In this document: positions 8,380 to 15,024 of the stretch, one piece after another
Layout: each line of letters opens with the position of its first letter
Position numbering within the stretch: the stretch's first letter is position 1
NCBI RefSeq assembly: GCF_000156375.1
Contig: NZ_DS996356.1
Coordinates: 12,052-51,293 of the forward strand
Reading direction: 5' to 3'
DNA length: 39,242 nt
Origin: Desulfovibrio piger ATCC 29098
GTDB taxonomy: Bacteria; Desulfobacterota; Desulfovibrionia; Desulfovibrionales; Desulfovibrionaceae
The notes under the pieces: model-generated
The model's database searches: none
Seen by the model: only the letters and a program-made list of their open reading frames with translations
Told to the model about the DNA's origin: nothing
Made by a program: the position numbers and the translations under genes

Positions 8380-8801
8380 CACTGCACCTCCCTCGGGGGG
8401 CGGCAGTGCAACAGGGCGGGCAAGGCGGCACCGGGCAGCTGCTGCCAGCGGTCTTCCTGCCGTTCCAGATGCCGCTCCAGACGTTGCAGCAGACGCTCCA
8501 GTCCGTAGAAGCGCGCTTCCTGGGCCTGCAACTGGCTGTGCAGGCGGCCTGCGTCCTCCCGCAGGGAGCGCACCTCGTCGGCCAGCGGCGTCAGGAGCTC
8601 CCGCTCCTGCGCCAGAGCCTGTTCCAGCCGGTCGAGGCGGCGCAGCCACAGGGCTTCCCGTTGCTGTTCGTCCTGGCGACAGCGCAGATGCTCGGCCTGC
8701 GGGACGAAGTTGCGGCGCAGGCTCCACAGGGCCCAGAGCAGCAGCCCCTGTAGCAGGGCCAGCAGCAGGGGCAGGAGCGCGGCAGGCAGATGGGTGGTCA
8801 T
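8379..8801 (-). CDS. Membrane-anchored coiled-coil phage protein (DUF2730/spanin-like)
   Basis: The protein has 140 residues. Residues 3 to 26 form one transmembrane segment (LPAALLPLLLALLQGLLLWA). The rest is a long Gln/Arg/Leu-rich heptad region, typical of a coiled coil. It sits between the holin and the terminase genes. This matches small membrane proteins of the DUF2730 type in Mu-like phages, and also the general layout of inner-membrane spanins, which help rupture the outer membrane at lysis. No embedded Rz1-like lipoprotein frame was confirmed. The ATG at 8801 is six bases after GGAG; an ATG at 8807 lies too close to it. Confidence 0.5.
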   Translation of the reverse strand: MTTHLPAALLPLLLALLQGLLLWALWSLRRNFVPQAEHLRCRQDEQQREALWLRRLDRLEQALAQERELLTPLADEVRSLREDAGRLHSQLQAQEARFYGLERLLQRLERHLERQEDRWQQLPGAALPALLHCRPPREVQ

Positions 8802-8816
8802 GGACATCTCCGTGGT

Positions 8817-9128
8817 TCAGAAGGGCAGGCCCAGCATGCCGGCCAGCAGGCTCAGGATCTGGTCCAGGGCCGGGGGCGGCAGGTCATCCAGCAGGTCGGG
8901 CGCCAGCAGGGGCAGGAGCAGCAGGCGCACGGGCACTTCCCAGCAAAAGAGCAGGGCCAGCACCCAGCCCAGGAAGGAACGCCACAGGCGCAGCACACTG
9001 GAAGGGGCATGTTCCGTTTCCCGTTCGTTGAGGCGGATCTGGGCGGCCAGCAGTTCCTGCCGTTCCCGGCTGCTGCCTGTCAGGTCGCGCAACAGGCGGG
9101 TGCCCAGATCGCGCAGCAGGTTCCACAT
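8817..9128 (-). CDS. Phage holin, 3TM type
   Basis: The protein has 103 residues. After a charged N-terminal helix (RERQELLAAQIRLNERETEH) come hydrophobic segments including FLGWVLALLFCWEVPVRLLL and a C-terminal LDQILSLLAGMLGLPF. This layout, with the 'GW......' membrane segment and 'l..lLgllG' ending, fits the Holin_3TMs family, which makes holes in the inner membrane to release the endolysin. It starts inside the stop of the endolysin gene (TGATG) after GGAGG, so the two lysis genes are coupled. A GTG three bases earlier is possible. Confidence 0.7.
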   Translation of the reverse strand: MWNLLRDLGTRLLRDLTGSSRERQELLAAQIRLNERETEHAPSSVLRLWRSFLGWVLALLFCWEVPVRLLLLPLLAPDLLDDLPPPALDQILSLLAGMLGLPF

Positions 9129-9811
9129 CACTGCGCCTCCCGTTCCAGATCGGCCAGATGCTGGTGCAGGGCCTTCACCCTGTTGCGCCAGCCCGCCAGA
9201 AAGACCTTCATGGACGGGCGGGACGCGGCCAGACGGCGATAGAAGGCATCGCGCAGGCGCAGGCTGCTCCGGGCCGCGTACCAGTCCAGATGCACGTCGG
9301 CCAGTGCGTTGGCCAGCTCGCGGGTGTCCGGGCCCATGATGCCGTCCTCGGCGATGGGGGAGTAGTGGTCGAGCTGGGTCTCGCCCGTGGCGTTCATGGC
9401 TTCCTGCAACTGCTTCACGGCCCGGCCGGCGCCCATGTTGACCGCGCCGTCATAGAGCGTGACGGCCAGCGGCAGGGGCAGGCGGTCGCAGCCCAGGGCC
9501 TCCCAGAAATGCCTGCGGAACAGGCGGGCCGCCTGCTCTTTGGTACAGGCGCGGATATCGTCGGCGTCGATGTCGCCGTCATTGTCCAGATCGAGGCTGA
9601 AGTAGTCGCAGTCCGGGCCCGTACGCCGGGGGCAGGTATCGCACTGCCGGGCATCGCGCAGGCAGCGCTCCCTGGCCTGCCGGGCCAGATCCGTGACCCA
9701 GCGCAGGGAAATGCCGTGATTGGTGATGCCGCCGGGATCGGCTTCATGGTCGGAAAGGCCGCCTTCCCAGCGGGCCGTGAACGTATGGGCCAAAGTGAAG
9801 TTGTCGCGCAT
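9128..9811 (-). CDS. Endolysin, GH108-type peptidoglycan hydrolase with Ca-binding-like insert
   Basis: The 227-residue protein cuts peptidoglycan at lysis. Residues 14 to 36 carry the GH108 signature (WEGGLSDHEADPGGITNHGI); Glu16 of EGG is the expected catalytic acid. The C-terminal half has DYSPIAEDGIMGPDTRELAN, matching the peptidoglycan-binding module that follows GH108 domains. Between them lies an insert with six cysteines (50, 57, 60, 68, 89, 108) and the loop DLDNDGDIDADD at 74 to 85, which fits an EF-hand or dockerin Ca2+ loop (acidic at 1, 3, 5, 7, 9, 12; Gly at 6). AGGAGG before the ATG gives a strong start. It is the first gene of the late transcript after the terminator at 10051-10082. 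Confidence 0.85.
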   Translation of the reverse strand: MRDNFTLAHTFTARWEGGLSDHEADPGGITNHGISLRWVTDLARQARERCLRDARQCDTCPRRTGPDCDYFSLDLDNDGDIDADDIRACTKEQAARLFRRHFWEALGCDRLPLPLAVTLYDGAVNMGAGRAVKQLQEAMNATGETQLDHYSPIAEDGIMGPDTRELANALADVHLDWYAARSSLRLRDAFYRRLAASRPSMKVFLAGWRNRVKALHQHLADLEREAQ

Positions 9812-10050
9812 ATGCCCTCCTGCATGGCGGTGGAATGATGGCGGGGCGGTGTCGCACCCGTGAGGCCACCATGCCGGAAAAGGGCGTCGGCGTAAGTTTG
9901 AAGGATTTCAGTAGCGACGTTGCGGGAAGCGGGCGAGGGAAAGACCTCGCTGGGGAAAGGTGGGCGGAAGGCAGGGGCGCCGGAGGGAAGGCGCTGCACC
10001 CGCCTGCGGGAAGCGTATGATGCCCATGTCGGCAAGGCGGCGGGACGCGG
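9812..10050 (-). promoter_or_regulatory. Presumed late promoter region of the phage lysis-structural operon
   Basis: About 240 bases lie between the terminator that ends the Mor-like gene's transcript and the endolysin start. A promoter for all downstream late genes must lie here or the operon would not be transcribed. No convincing -35/-10 pair is visible, which fits promoters that need a Mor/C-type activator. A partly symmetric GCGACGTTGC near 9914 is a possible activator site but is weak evidence. Confidence 0.4.
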
Positions 10051-10082
10051 ACAAAAAACGGGAAAGGCCGCAGCCTTTCCCG
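10051..10082 (-). terminator. Rho-independent terminator after the Mor-like gene
   Basis: A perfect 10-bp stem (10059-10068 with 10073-10082, loop CGCA) is followed on the minus strand by a run of six T. It ends the short transcript of the regulator gene and separates it from the late operon. Confidence 0.85.
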
Positions 10083-10107
10083 TCCGCCTGAAAGGGAGAT
10101 GGGGGGA

Positions 10108-10608
10108 TCAGCCCCTGAGGGCGTTGCCGGTATCGGGAAGGGCCCTGGCCGGCAGTTCCGCCTCCTGCTTGAGCAGCTGCCAGACGCGCCGGTCCGTGAT
10201 GCCGTAACGGCGGGCCAGGAAGCGCACCTCGGTATTGCTGGAGGTGCCAGCGGCGGTATGGCGGCTGAACGCGCCGAGCAGTTCCCGCTGACGGACCTGA
10301 CGGGCAAGGCGGGCGCAGCGGGGGATATACAGGCTTGTGCCGCCGTAGGCGCCCAGCAGGCGGCGCAAGGCGGGCTCGGGCAGCAGGGCGCGCAGCAGAT
10401 GCCCTTCCGTCGGGAAGCGGCGGGGGATGCGCAGCGTCAGGCCGCCGCAGTGGCTCAGGAGCCTGTGCAGGGCGGCATCGTCTTCCAGCACCTGCCGCAG
10501 CAGGCGCACGCTCTCGGGCAAAAGGGGCAGCAGGCTGTCCCAGTCCGCAGGGGCAGCGGCCGTATCGCAGGGCCGGGAGGGCAGGGCGGGCCTGCTACTG
10601 GACCACAT
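10108..10608 (-). CDS. Mor-family transcription activator (phage late/middle regulator)
   Basis: The protein has 166 residues. Residues 84 to 97 read RLLGAYGGTSLYIPR and 127 to 148 form a helix-turn-helix (RFLARRYGITDRRVWQLLKQ). This is the signature of the Mu Mor/C family: a dimerisation domain with 'GG..iYIPk' and a C-terminal HTH. Family members activate phage middle or late promoters by binding beside the -35 position. A second related motif, HCGGLTLRIPRRFP at about 53 to 66, suggests duplication of the dimerisation segment. GGAGG lies six bases before the ATG at 10608. The gene overlaps the preceding small gene by 14 bases and is followed by a terminator, so it probably acts in trans on the late promoter upstream of the endolysin gene. 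Confidence 0.75.
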   Translation of the reverse strand: MWSSSRPALPSRPCDTAAAPADWDSLLPLLPESVRLLRQVLEDDAALHRLLSHCGGLTLRIPRRFPTEGHLLRALLPEPALRRLLGAYGGTSLYIPRCARLARQVRQRELLGAFSRHTAAGTSSNTEVRFLARRYGITDRRVWQLLKQEAELPARALPDTGNALRG

Positions 10609-10903
10609 GGCGGGCCTCCGGGGCCAGGGACCTGTGGGGATGCGGACTATGCCCCTCCACCGGCGGTTCCGTCCCGTCCCGCCATGCTCCGTGGGCGCAG
10701 GTCCCGGCAGCCGGGAAAGCTTCCGGGACAGGGGGCGTGACATCACCGGGCTGGCGGGGACCGGCCTGCATGTCTTCCAGCATGCGGGCGATGCGGCGCA
10801 ATTGTGCTGCCGCCCAGAGCAGGGAGCCCTCGGCGGGTTCTTCCTCGCTGTCGGAGGGCTGCGTCAGGAGACGCTGGAGCTGTTCCAGGGATCGTGTGTT
10901 CAT
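10595..10903 (-). CDS. Hypothetical protein, first gene of the repressor-divergent phage operon
   Basis: The protein has 102 residues and is not recognised. The N-terminal half is acidic and helical (MNTRSLEQLQRLLTQPSDSE, then LLWAAAQLRRIARMLEDMQ); the C-terminal half is rich in Pro and His and probably disordered. The ATG at 10903 follows GGGAG with eight bases spacing. It overlaps the Mor-like gene, so it probably serves the same switch, perhaps as a cofactor or an anti-repressor-like protein, but that is only inferred from position. Confidence 0.5.
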   Translation of the reverse strand: MNTRSLEQLQRLLTQPSDSEEEPAEGSLLWAAAQLRRIARMLEDMQAGPRQPGDVTPPVPEAFPAAGTCAHGAWRDGTEPPVEGHSPHPHRSLAPEARHVVQ

Positions 10904-11174
10904 GTGGGCTACTCCCTTTCTGATGATGGGCACGGCGTTCCGCGCCGGTAGGCTGCGGAAAAGTTGTGTTACGAAAGGTTTTCTTTTGCCCGGGAAAAGC
11001 GGGCCCGGTCTGCTGTATCCATTGCCATTAGTTACAGGTTGTTCTATGTTTGACAGCAGCCATAGCCGTACTATTTACATGTTTTCCTTTCTCAATCAAA
11101 GGAAAAATTTTTAACTTTTCTTTTAAAAATATTTAATATCTTGTTTTTTATGGATAAAAATTTTTGGAGCGCGC
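10904..11174. promoter_or_regulatory. Phage switch region between Mor-like operon and repressor
   Basis: This divergent intergenic region is strikingly AT-rich toward the repressor (11090-11165). A possible plus-strand promoter is TTGACA at 11050-11055, with TATTTA 16 bases on at 11072-11077. On the minus strand TTGATT and TAAATA are spaced 16 bases apart around 11073-11100. CTATG and CATAG arms (11044-11048 and 11061-11065) form a possible operator dyad. The repressor most likely binds here and shuts off the activator operon. Individual sites are tentative. Confidence 0.5.
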
Positions 11175-11855
11175 ATGGAAGATAAAAATAGATTTTCCTA
11201 TATCTCAACGCAGGGCTTTGCCGACCGCCTGCGCCGTCGCCGTCTTGGCCTCGGCCTGCGCAAGCAGGATCTTGCCGCACAGGTAGGGGTCAGCCTGACC
11301 ACCATCCAGCAGTACGAGAACGGCCAGTTGCCCAAAGGGGAGTTCGCCGTCCGGCTGGGGGCTGCCCTGCGCTGTTCGCTGGACTGGCTGCTGGCCGGTC
11401 AGGGCAGTGTGGAAGGGACCCTGCAGGATCAATGGGCCGGGCTGGTCATGGTGCCCATGGTGGAGGCGCGTCTTTCCGCCGGTACGGGGAGCTTCGAGAC
11501 CAGTGCCGATGTGGTGCGCCACTACGCCTTCCGCGAGGACTTTTTGCGGCGCAAGGGCAGCCCGTCGCATATGGCCCTGCTGCGGGTCTCCGGTGACAGC
11601 ATGGAGCCCCGCATCTGCCACAACGACGTGGTCCTCGTGGACCAGAGCCAGAAAGACCCGGTGCCCGGCCGCATCTATGCCGTGAGCGTGGAGGATCTGG
11701 TCTACCTCAAGGTGGTCAATGCCATGCCGGGGCGCCTGATCCTCAGCAGCTATAACCCCGCCTACCCGCCCATCGAGGCCTGCACCACCGACCAGCTGGC
11801 CGACCTGGTGCGCATCGTGGGGCGGGCGGTCTGGGTGGGGCGTGAGCTCGATTGA
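11175..11855 (+). CDS. Phage repressor: HTH plus S24 (LexA-like) self-cleaving domain
   Basis: The protein has 226 residues. Residues 15 to 65 form an XRE/HTH_3 domain (LRKQDLAAQVGVSLTTIQQY). Residues 92 to 222 form an S24 peptidase domain. The catalytic Ser is Ser142 in VSGDSMEP and the Lys is Lys179 in VYLKVV. An Ala-Gly bond at about 102-103 in LSAGTGSF is the expected self-cleavage site. So it should keep the prophage silent and be cut in an SOS response through RecA. GGAG lies five bases before the start. It is divergent from the Mor-like operon, its likely target. Confidence 0.9.
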   Translation: MEDKNRFSYISTQGFADRLRRRRLGLGLRKQDLAAQVGVSLTTIQQYENGQLPKGEFAVRLGAALRCSLDWLLAGQGSVEGTLQDQWAGLVMVPMVEARLSAGTGSFETSADVVRHYAFREDFLRRKGSPSHMALLRVSGDSMEPRICHNDVVLVDQSQKDPVPGRIYAVSVEDLVYLKVVNAMPGRLILSSYNPAYPPIEACTTDQLADLVRIVGRAVWVGRELD

Positions 11856-11929
11856 CGGCACGTCCCGCGAGCCGTGGGCGATTCATTAAACATAGTAAAA
11901 AACTTTATTTTTTTATTCTGTAAAATCAA

Positions 11930-11935
11930 TATAAT
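11930..11935 (+). promoter_or_regulatory. Possible -10 box upstream of the ygiW-like operon
   Basis: A perfect TATAAT lies in a very AT-rich stretch (11881-11950) between the repressor and the ygiW-like genes. No good -35 is seen at the right distance, so activation may be needed or the match may be chance. Confidence 0.35.
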
Positions 11936-11974
11936 AACAAAAAATATCCATGACGCAGGCGTTTTTTTGGCCTG

Positions 11975-11993
11975 TGCTGACACTTTGCTGACA
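11975..11993 (+). promoter_or_regulatory. Tandem repeat TGCTGACA, 11-bp spacing: candidate response-regulator site
   Basis: TGCTGACA occurs at 11975-11982 and again at 11986-11993, one helical turn apart. OmpR-family regulators typically bind such direct repeats. The response regulator gene lies 1 kb downstream in what looks like the same operon, so self-regulation is likely, as described for ygiW-qseBC. Confidence 0.45.
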
Positions 11994-12014
11994 GCCGCAG
12001 GCGCAGTGTGGAGA

Positions 12015-12096
12015 TGCGGACAGGGCCCAGTCCGCAAGGGCCGGAGACCTACCGTGCCCCCACCCGCAACTGTTACGGATGGCGGCCATGCCGCCA
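12015..12096 (+). ncRNA. Structured leader of the ygiW-like operon with cobalamin-box-like elements
   Basis: The leader has a perfect 7-bp hairpin (12015-12021 with 12030-12036). This is followed by GGGCCGGAGACCTACC (12038-12053), which resembles the B12 box of cobalamin riboswitches. Next is CCCGCAACTGTTACGG (12063-12078), which resembles their other conserved box. A 6-bp hairpin (12080-12085 with 12091-12096) follows just before the ribosome site. The order of the two boxes is the reverse of the normal riboswitch. It may be a rearranged or unrelated RNA. Confidence 0.3.
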
Positions 12097-12110
12097 GAAG
12101 GAGATATCCC

Positions 12111-12500
12111 ATGCGTCTGCTGCTTTCTTGTATGATGGTTCTTGCTCTTGCTTTCCCCGCCATGGCCGCCCAGGGCGGCTTCCAGGGCCCGGGACAGGCT
12201 CCCGGCGGTTTCCAGGGGCCCACGTCCGGCGTCCAGGCCGATACCGTGGCCAAGGCCCTCAAAGCCTGGGACGATGCGCCGGTGATGCTGACGGGCCATA
12301 TCGTGGAGCGTGTGGCCGGCAGCGATGACAAATACAATTTCCGTGACGCCACCGGTACCATCGTGGTAGAGATCGACCATGAAGTGTTCGCCGGCCGTAC
12401 GGTGACGCCCGCCGACCGGGTGCGCCTTTCCGGCAAGCTGGACAAGGAGATGATGGATCCCACCAAGGTCGACGTGAAGGTCCTGGAAATCCTCAAGTAG
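12111..12500 (+). CDS. YgiW/YdeI-family periplasmic OB-fold protein, copy 1
   Basis: The protein has 129 residues and a signal peptide (MRLLLSCMMVLALAFPAMA, cleaved near residue 19 or 20). After a Gly/Gln/Pro-rich linker (QGGFQGPGQAPGGF) comes the BOF domain: VAKALKAWDDAPVMLTGHIV, then YNFRDATGTIVVEIDHEVF and a final VKVLEILK. YgiW-type proteins are small periplasmic OB-fold proteins linked to tolerance of peroxide, metals or cationic peptides; the ligand is unknown. AAGGAG before the ATG fixes the start. It begins the block that continues with copy 2 and a two-component system, the same order as ygiW-qseBC in gammaproteobacteria. Confidence 0.85.
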   Translation: MRLLLSCMMVLALAFPAMAAQGGFQGPGQAPGGFQGPTSGVQADTVAKALKAWDDAPVMLTGHIVERVAGSDDKYNFRDATGTIVVEIDHEVFAGRTVTPADRVRLSGKLDKEMMDPTKVDVKVLEILK

Positions 12501-12507
12501 TCTGACA

Positions 12508-12540
12508 GGCGGGCCGTGCGCTACCGGCGGACGGCCCGCC
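12508..12540 (+). repeat. 10-bp inverted repeat between the two ygiW-like genes
   Basis: GGCGGGCCGT (12508-12517) pairs perfectly with ACGGCCCGCC (12531-12540). There is no T-run, so it is likelier to stabilise mRNA than to terminate. Confidence 0.5.
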
Positions 12541-12552
12541 GGCGGAGTCGTG

Positions 12553-12915
12553 ATGCGAATTTTTTCTGTGCTGCTTCTGCTGGCCGCCGGCCTGTTGCTG
12601 CTCCCGCCGGGTACCGGTGCGGCGGGGTTCGTGGGCCCCGGTGTCTCGCCGACGCTGACCCGTGCGGCCGACGTGCTCAATGCCTGGGATGATGCCCCCT
12701 GTGTTCTGGAAGGCCATATCCTGGAAAAGATCCCCCGCAAGGACCGTTACCTTTTTGAGGACGAGAGCGGCCGCGTGGTGGTGGAGATAGAGCACGAGAC
12801 CTTCGGGCACCTGACGGTCACCCCCCAGGACAAAGTGCGCCTGGTGGGGCATGTGGACTGGAGCTCCAAGCACCCCAATGAGGTGGAGGTAGACGCTCTG
12901 GCCATCATCCAGTGA
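12553..12915 (+). CDS. YgiW/YdeI-family periplasmic OB-fold protein, copy 2
   Basis: The protein has 120 residues, with a signal peptide (MRIFSVLLLLAAGLLLLPPG, cleaved after about residue 23) and a shorter linker than copy 1. The BOF domain is clear: LNAWDDAPCVLEGHIL, then RYLFEDESGRVVVEIEHETF and a final VDALAIIQ. It shares the AWDDAP and VVEI.HE.F motifs with copy 1, so the pair arose by duplication. It has a Cys in AWDDAPCVL that copy 1 lacks. The ATG at 12553 is five bases after GGAG; the GTG just before is an alternative. A hairpin with T-run follows, so the regulator genes downstream may be expressed at a lower level. Confidence 0.8.
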   Translation: MRIFSVLLLLAAGLLLLPPGTGAAGFVGPGVSPTLTRAADVLNAWDDAPCVLEGHILEKIPRKDRYLFEDESGRVVVEIEHETFGHLTVTPQDKVRLVGHVDWSSKHPNEVEVDALAIIQ

Positions 12916-12976
12916 TGTTCGGGCCCTGCGGGGCCTTCCGGACGGCGGATCACCCGCCGGGTTTTCCATTCTTCAG

Positions 12977-13003
12977 GGGGCGCATGGCGCCCCGTCCTTT
13001 TTT
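12977..13003 (+). terminator. Terminator or attenuator between ygiW-like copy 2 and the response regulator
   Basis: A 7-bp perfect stem (12977-12983 with 12987-12993) with a 3-base loop is followed by CC and six T. It ends just before the GGAGG of the regulator gene. Partial read-through would set the ratio of YgiW-like proteins to regulator. Confidence 0.65.
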
Positions 13004-13015
13004 GCGGAGGTGCGC

Positions 13016-13720
13016 ATGGTGCCTGTCTCTGTCCTGCTGGTGGAAGATAACGAGGACATCCTCGCCAACCTGTACGCCTATCTTGAGCCCCTGGGCTACG
13101 AACTGGATTGCGCCCGCAACGGCCGTACGGGCCTTGAGATGGCCGCGTCCGGCCAGTTCGATCTGGTGGTGCTGGACATCATGCTCCCCGGGCTGGACGG
13201 CATCAGCCTGTGCCGTGCCCTGCGTGAGGAACACGGCGTGCAGGTGCCGGTCATCATGCTGACGGCCCGGGATACTGTGGCCGACCGTGTGCTGGGGCTG
13301 GATGCCGGGGCCGACGACTATCTGGTCAAACCCTTTGCCCTGCGCGAGCTGGAGGCCCGCATCCGGGCCCTGCTGCGGCGGGGCCGCGCACAGGAGAGCG
13401 CCCAGGGCGGCGAGCTGCGGGTGGATGATGTCTGCATCGACGTGGCCGGGCACCGGGTCACGCGGCAGGGCCGCGAGGTCAAGGTGAGCCCCACGGGTTT
13501 CCGCATCCTGTGCGAGCTGGCGCGCCGGGCGCCCGCGCTGGTCCGCCGCGAGGAGCTGGAGCGCCGCCTCTGGGGCGACGACCTGCCCGGCGGCAGCGCC
13601 CTGCGGACACATATCCACGAACTGCGCCAGCACCTGGACAAGCCTTTCGGCAGCCCCGTGCTGCACACCATCTCCCATGTGGGCTATCGCCTCGGCCGTG
13701 AAGAGGAGCCCGGGGCGTGA
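13016..13720 (+). CDS. OmpR-family response regulator (QseB-like)
   Basis: The protein has 234 residues. The receiver domain (1 to about 118) has the acidic pair in LLVEDNED, the phosphate-accepting Asp54 in VVLDIMLPG, Thr in MLTARD and the conserved Lys in LVKPFA. The C-terminal winged helix (about 130 to 230) ends with HTISHVGYRL, the typical wing. I chose the ATG at 13016 because GGAGG is five bases upstream; a GTG at 13010 sits within that ribosome site. The histidine kinase gene overlaps it by four bases. The genes around it suggest it controls the YgiW-like proteins and the RND pump. Confidence 0.9.
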   Translation: MVPVSVLLVEDNEDILANLYAYLEPLGYELDCARNGRTGLEMAASGQFDLVVLDIMLPGLDGISLCRALREEHGVQVPVIMLTARDTVADRVLGLDAGADDYLVKPFALRELEARIRALLRRGRAQESAQGGELRVDDVCIDVAGHRVTRQGREVKVSPTGFRILCELARRAPALVRREELERRLWGDDLPGGSALRTHIHELRQHLDKPFGSPVLHTISHVGYRLGREEEPGA

Positions 13721-15024
13721 GCGGCGGTTCTCCCATCCGGCGGCGCCTGCTGGTCTCCTTCATGCTGCTGGCCGCGGGTCTCGGCCTGACCATGGGCATG
13801 GTGGGCCTGTTCTCCTATGACAGGCTGGGCGCCCATCTTGTGGACTGGTACGCGCGTCCGGTCATGAATGCCCTCATCGAGGCCGAGGAGCGCTCGCGCC
13901 GCGCCGAGGACAGGGGACGGCACAACAATCTGGTCTACGGGGCCGACCTGGCGAGCCTTATGGATCTGCAATTTCGGGTGGGCAAACAGATCCCCCGTGA
14001 ATGGCGTGCCCTGGAGCCCGGCCTGCATTTCTTCGACCGCATGGAGAACTTCGTCTTCCTCGAGGAGCACAAGGGCGTGCGCTACGCCCTGAGCGGCCAC
14101 ACGGGCCTGCTGGTGACCATCAAGGCCCAGCTGACCCGGGTCCTGGGCCTGTGCGCGGGCCTTGGCCTGGGGGTGGCGGCCCTGCTGGCCGTGCTGCTCA
14201 GCCGGCGGCTCACGGGCCAGCTGACCGACCTGACCCGCACCGTGTCCCGCTGTCCCGTGCCCCGTGCCGGGGGGGACTATCCCGGTCTGCCGCCCTTGCC
14301 GCAAGTGGCCCTTGATGACGAGGTGGGCGTGCTGGCCCGGGCCATCGCCAGCCGCGAGGAGGCCCTGCGCCGTTTCGTGCAGCGCGAGAGCTTCTTCACC
14401 GGCGACGTGAGCCATGAGCTGCGCACCCCCCTGACCGTCATGCAGGGCGGGCTGGAAGTGCTGGAACTGCAGCTGGAACGCCTGCCCGGCTCCGAGCGCT
14501 GCGCGCCCACGGTGGAACGCCTGCAACGCACGGTGCGCGACATGTCCGCCACGGTGGGCATCCTTCTGCTGCTGGCCCGCCGCCCCGAGAACATCGAACT
14601 CGAGCCCGTGGATCTGGCCCTGCTGGTGCGCGACACGGCCCAGGGGCAGGACTGCTTTTCGCTGGAGCTCCCCGAGAGCCGGGAAGTGCAGGCGCAGCCT
14701 GCACTGGCGGGGATCGTCGTCAAGAATCTGCTGGACAATGCCCGGCTTTACTCGGAAAATGGCCGTGTTGCCGTGCGCCTGGACGAGCATGTGCTCCAGG
14801 TGCGCAATGCGGGGCGCATCCCTGAGGATCTGGACATCTTTGCCCGCGGGGTGCGTGCCCGTGCCCGTGGGGATGCCACGCCGGGCGGCAGCGGTCTGGG
14901 CCTGTCGCTGGTGCGCCGTGCCTGCGAGCAGCTGGGCTGGTCGGTGAGTTACCGGCACAGCGGAGAAAATGAGACACTGTTCGAGGTGCGCTTCGTACCG
15001 GACAGTGATGGAGAACGTGTGTGA
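13717..15024 (+). CDS. Sensor histidine kinase (QseC-like partner)
   Basis: The protein has 435 residues. Membrane segments lie at about 10 to 33 and 142 to 162 and enclose a periplasmic sensor region of about 105 residues. The phosphorylated His233 is in FTGDVSHELRTPLTVMQGG. The N box is VVKNLLDNARLYSENG and the G box is GGSGLGLSLVRRA. The linker after the second membrane segment is HAMP-like but short. The GTG start overlaps the regulator's stop (GTGA), showing tight coupling. The signal is unknown; efflux and YgiW context suggests envelope or cationic stress. The F box is poorly visible, which is common in this subgroup. Confidence 0.9.
   Translation: MSGGSPIRRRLLVSFMLLAAGLGLTMGMVGLFSYDRLGAHLVDWYARPVMNALIEAEERSRRAEDRGRHNNLVYGADLASLMDLQFRVGKQIPREWRALEPGLHFFDRMENFVFLEEHKGVRYALSGHTGLLVTIKAQLTRVLGLCAGLGLGVAALLAVLLSRRLTGQLTDLTRTVSRCPVPRAGGDYPGLPPLPQVALDDEVGVLARAIASREEALRRFVQRESFFTGDVSHELRTPLTVMQGGLEVLELQLERLPGSERCAPTVERLQRTVRDMSATVGILLLLARRPENIELEPVDLALLVRDTAQGQDCFSLELPESREVQAQPALAGIVVKNLLDNARLYSENGRVAVRLDEHVLQVRNAGRIPEDLDIFARGVRARARGDATPGGSGLGLSLVRRACEQLGWSVSYRHSGENETLFEVRFVPDSDGERV

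Larger units (their letters stand above)
1..11855. mobile_element. Prophage or remnant with podovirus head genes (right part)
   Basis: The block holds a near-continuous minus-strand set of phage structural, packaging and lysis genes plus a plus-strand S24-type repressor. The capsid-scaffold-Bbp19-like-portal order resembles Bordetella phage BPP-1 and T7-like podoviruses. The left end lies outside the window. On the right the phage stops at the repressor, and the next genes are host YgiW-family genes. I see no integrase, transposase, replication gene, tRNA or duplicated att core. One structural gene is frameshifted and the terminase runs far into its neighbour, so the element may be decaying or domesticated. 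The exact right boundary is probably between 11856 and about 11975 but cannot be fixed without the left end. Confidence 0.85.

Noticed and set aside
11856..11974. Prophage attachment site
   Set aside because: The AT-rich stretch is a plausible boundary but the left end is outside the window, so no repeat pair can be shown.
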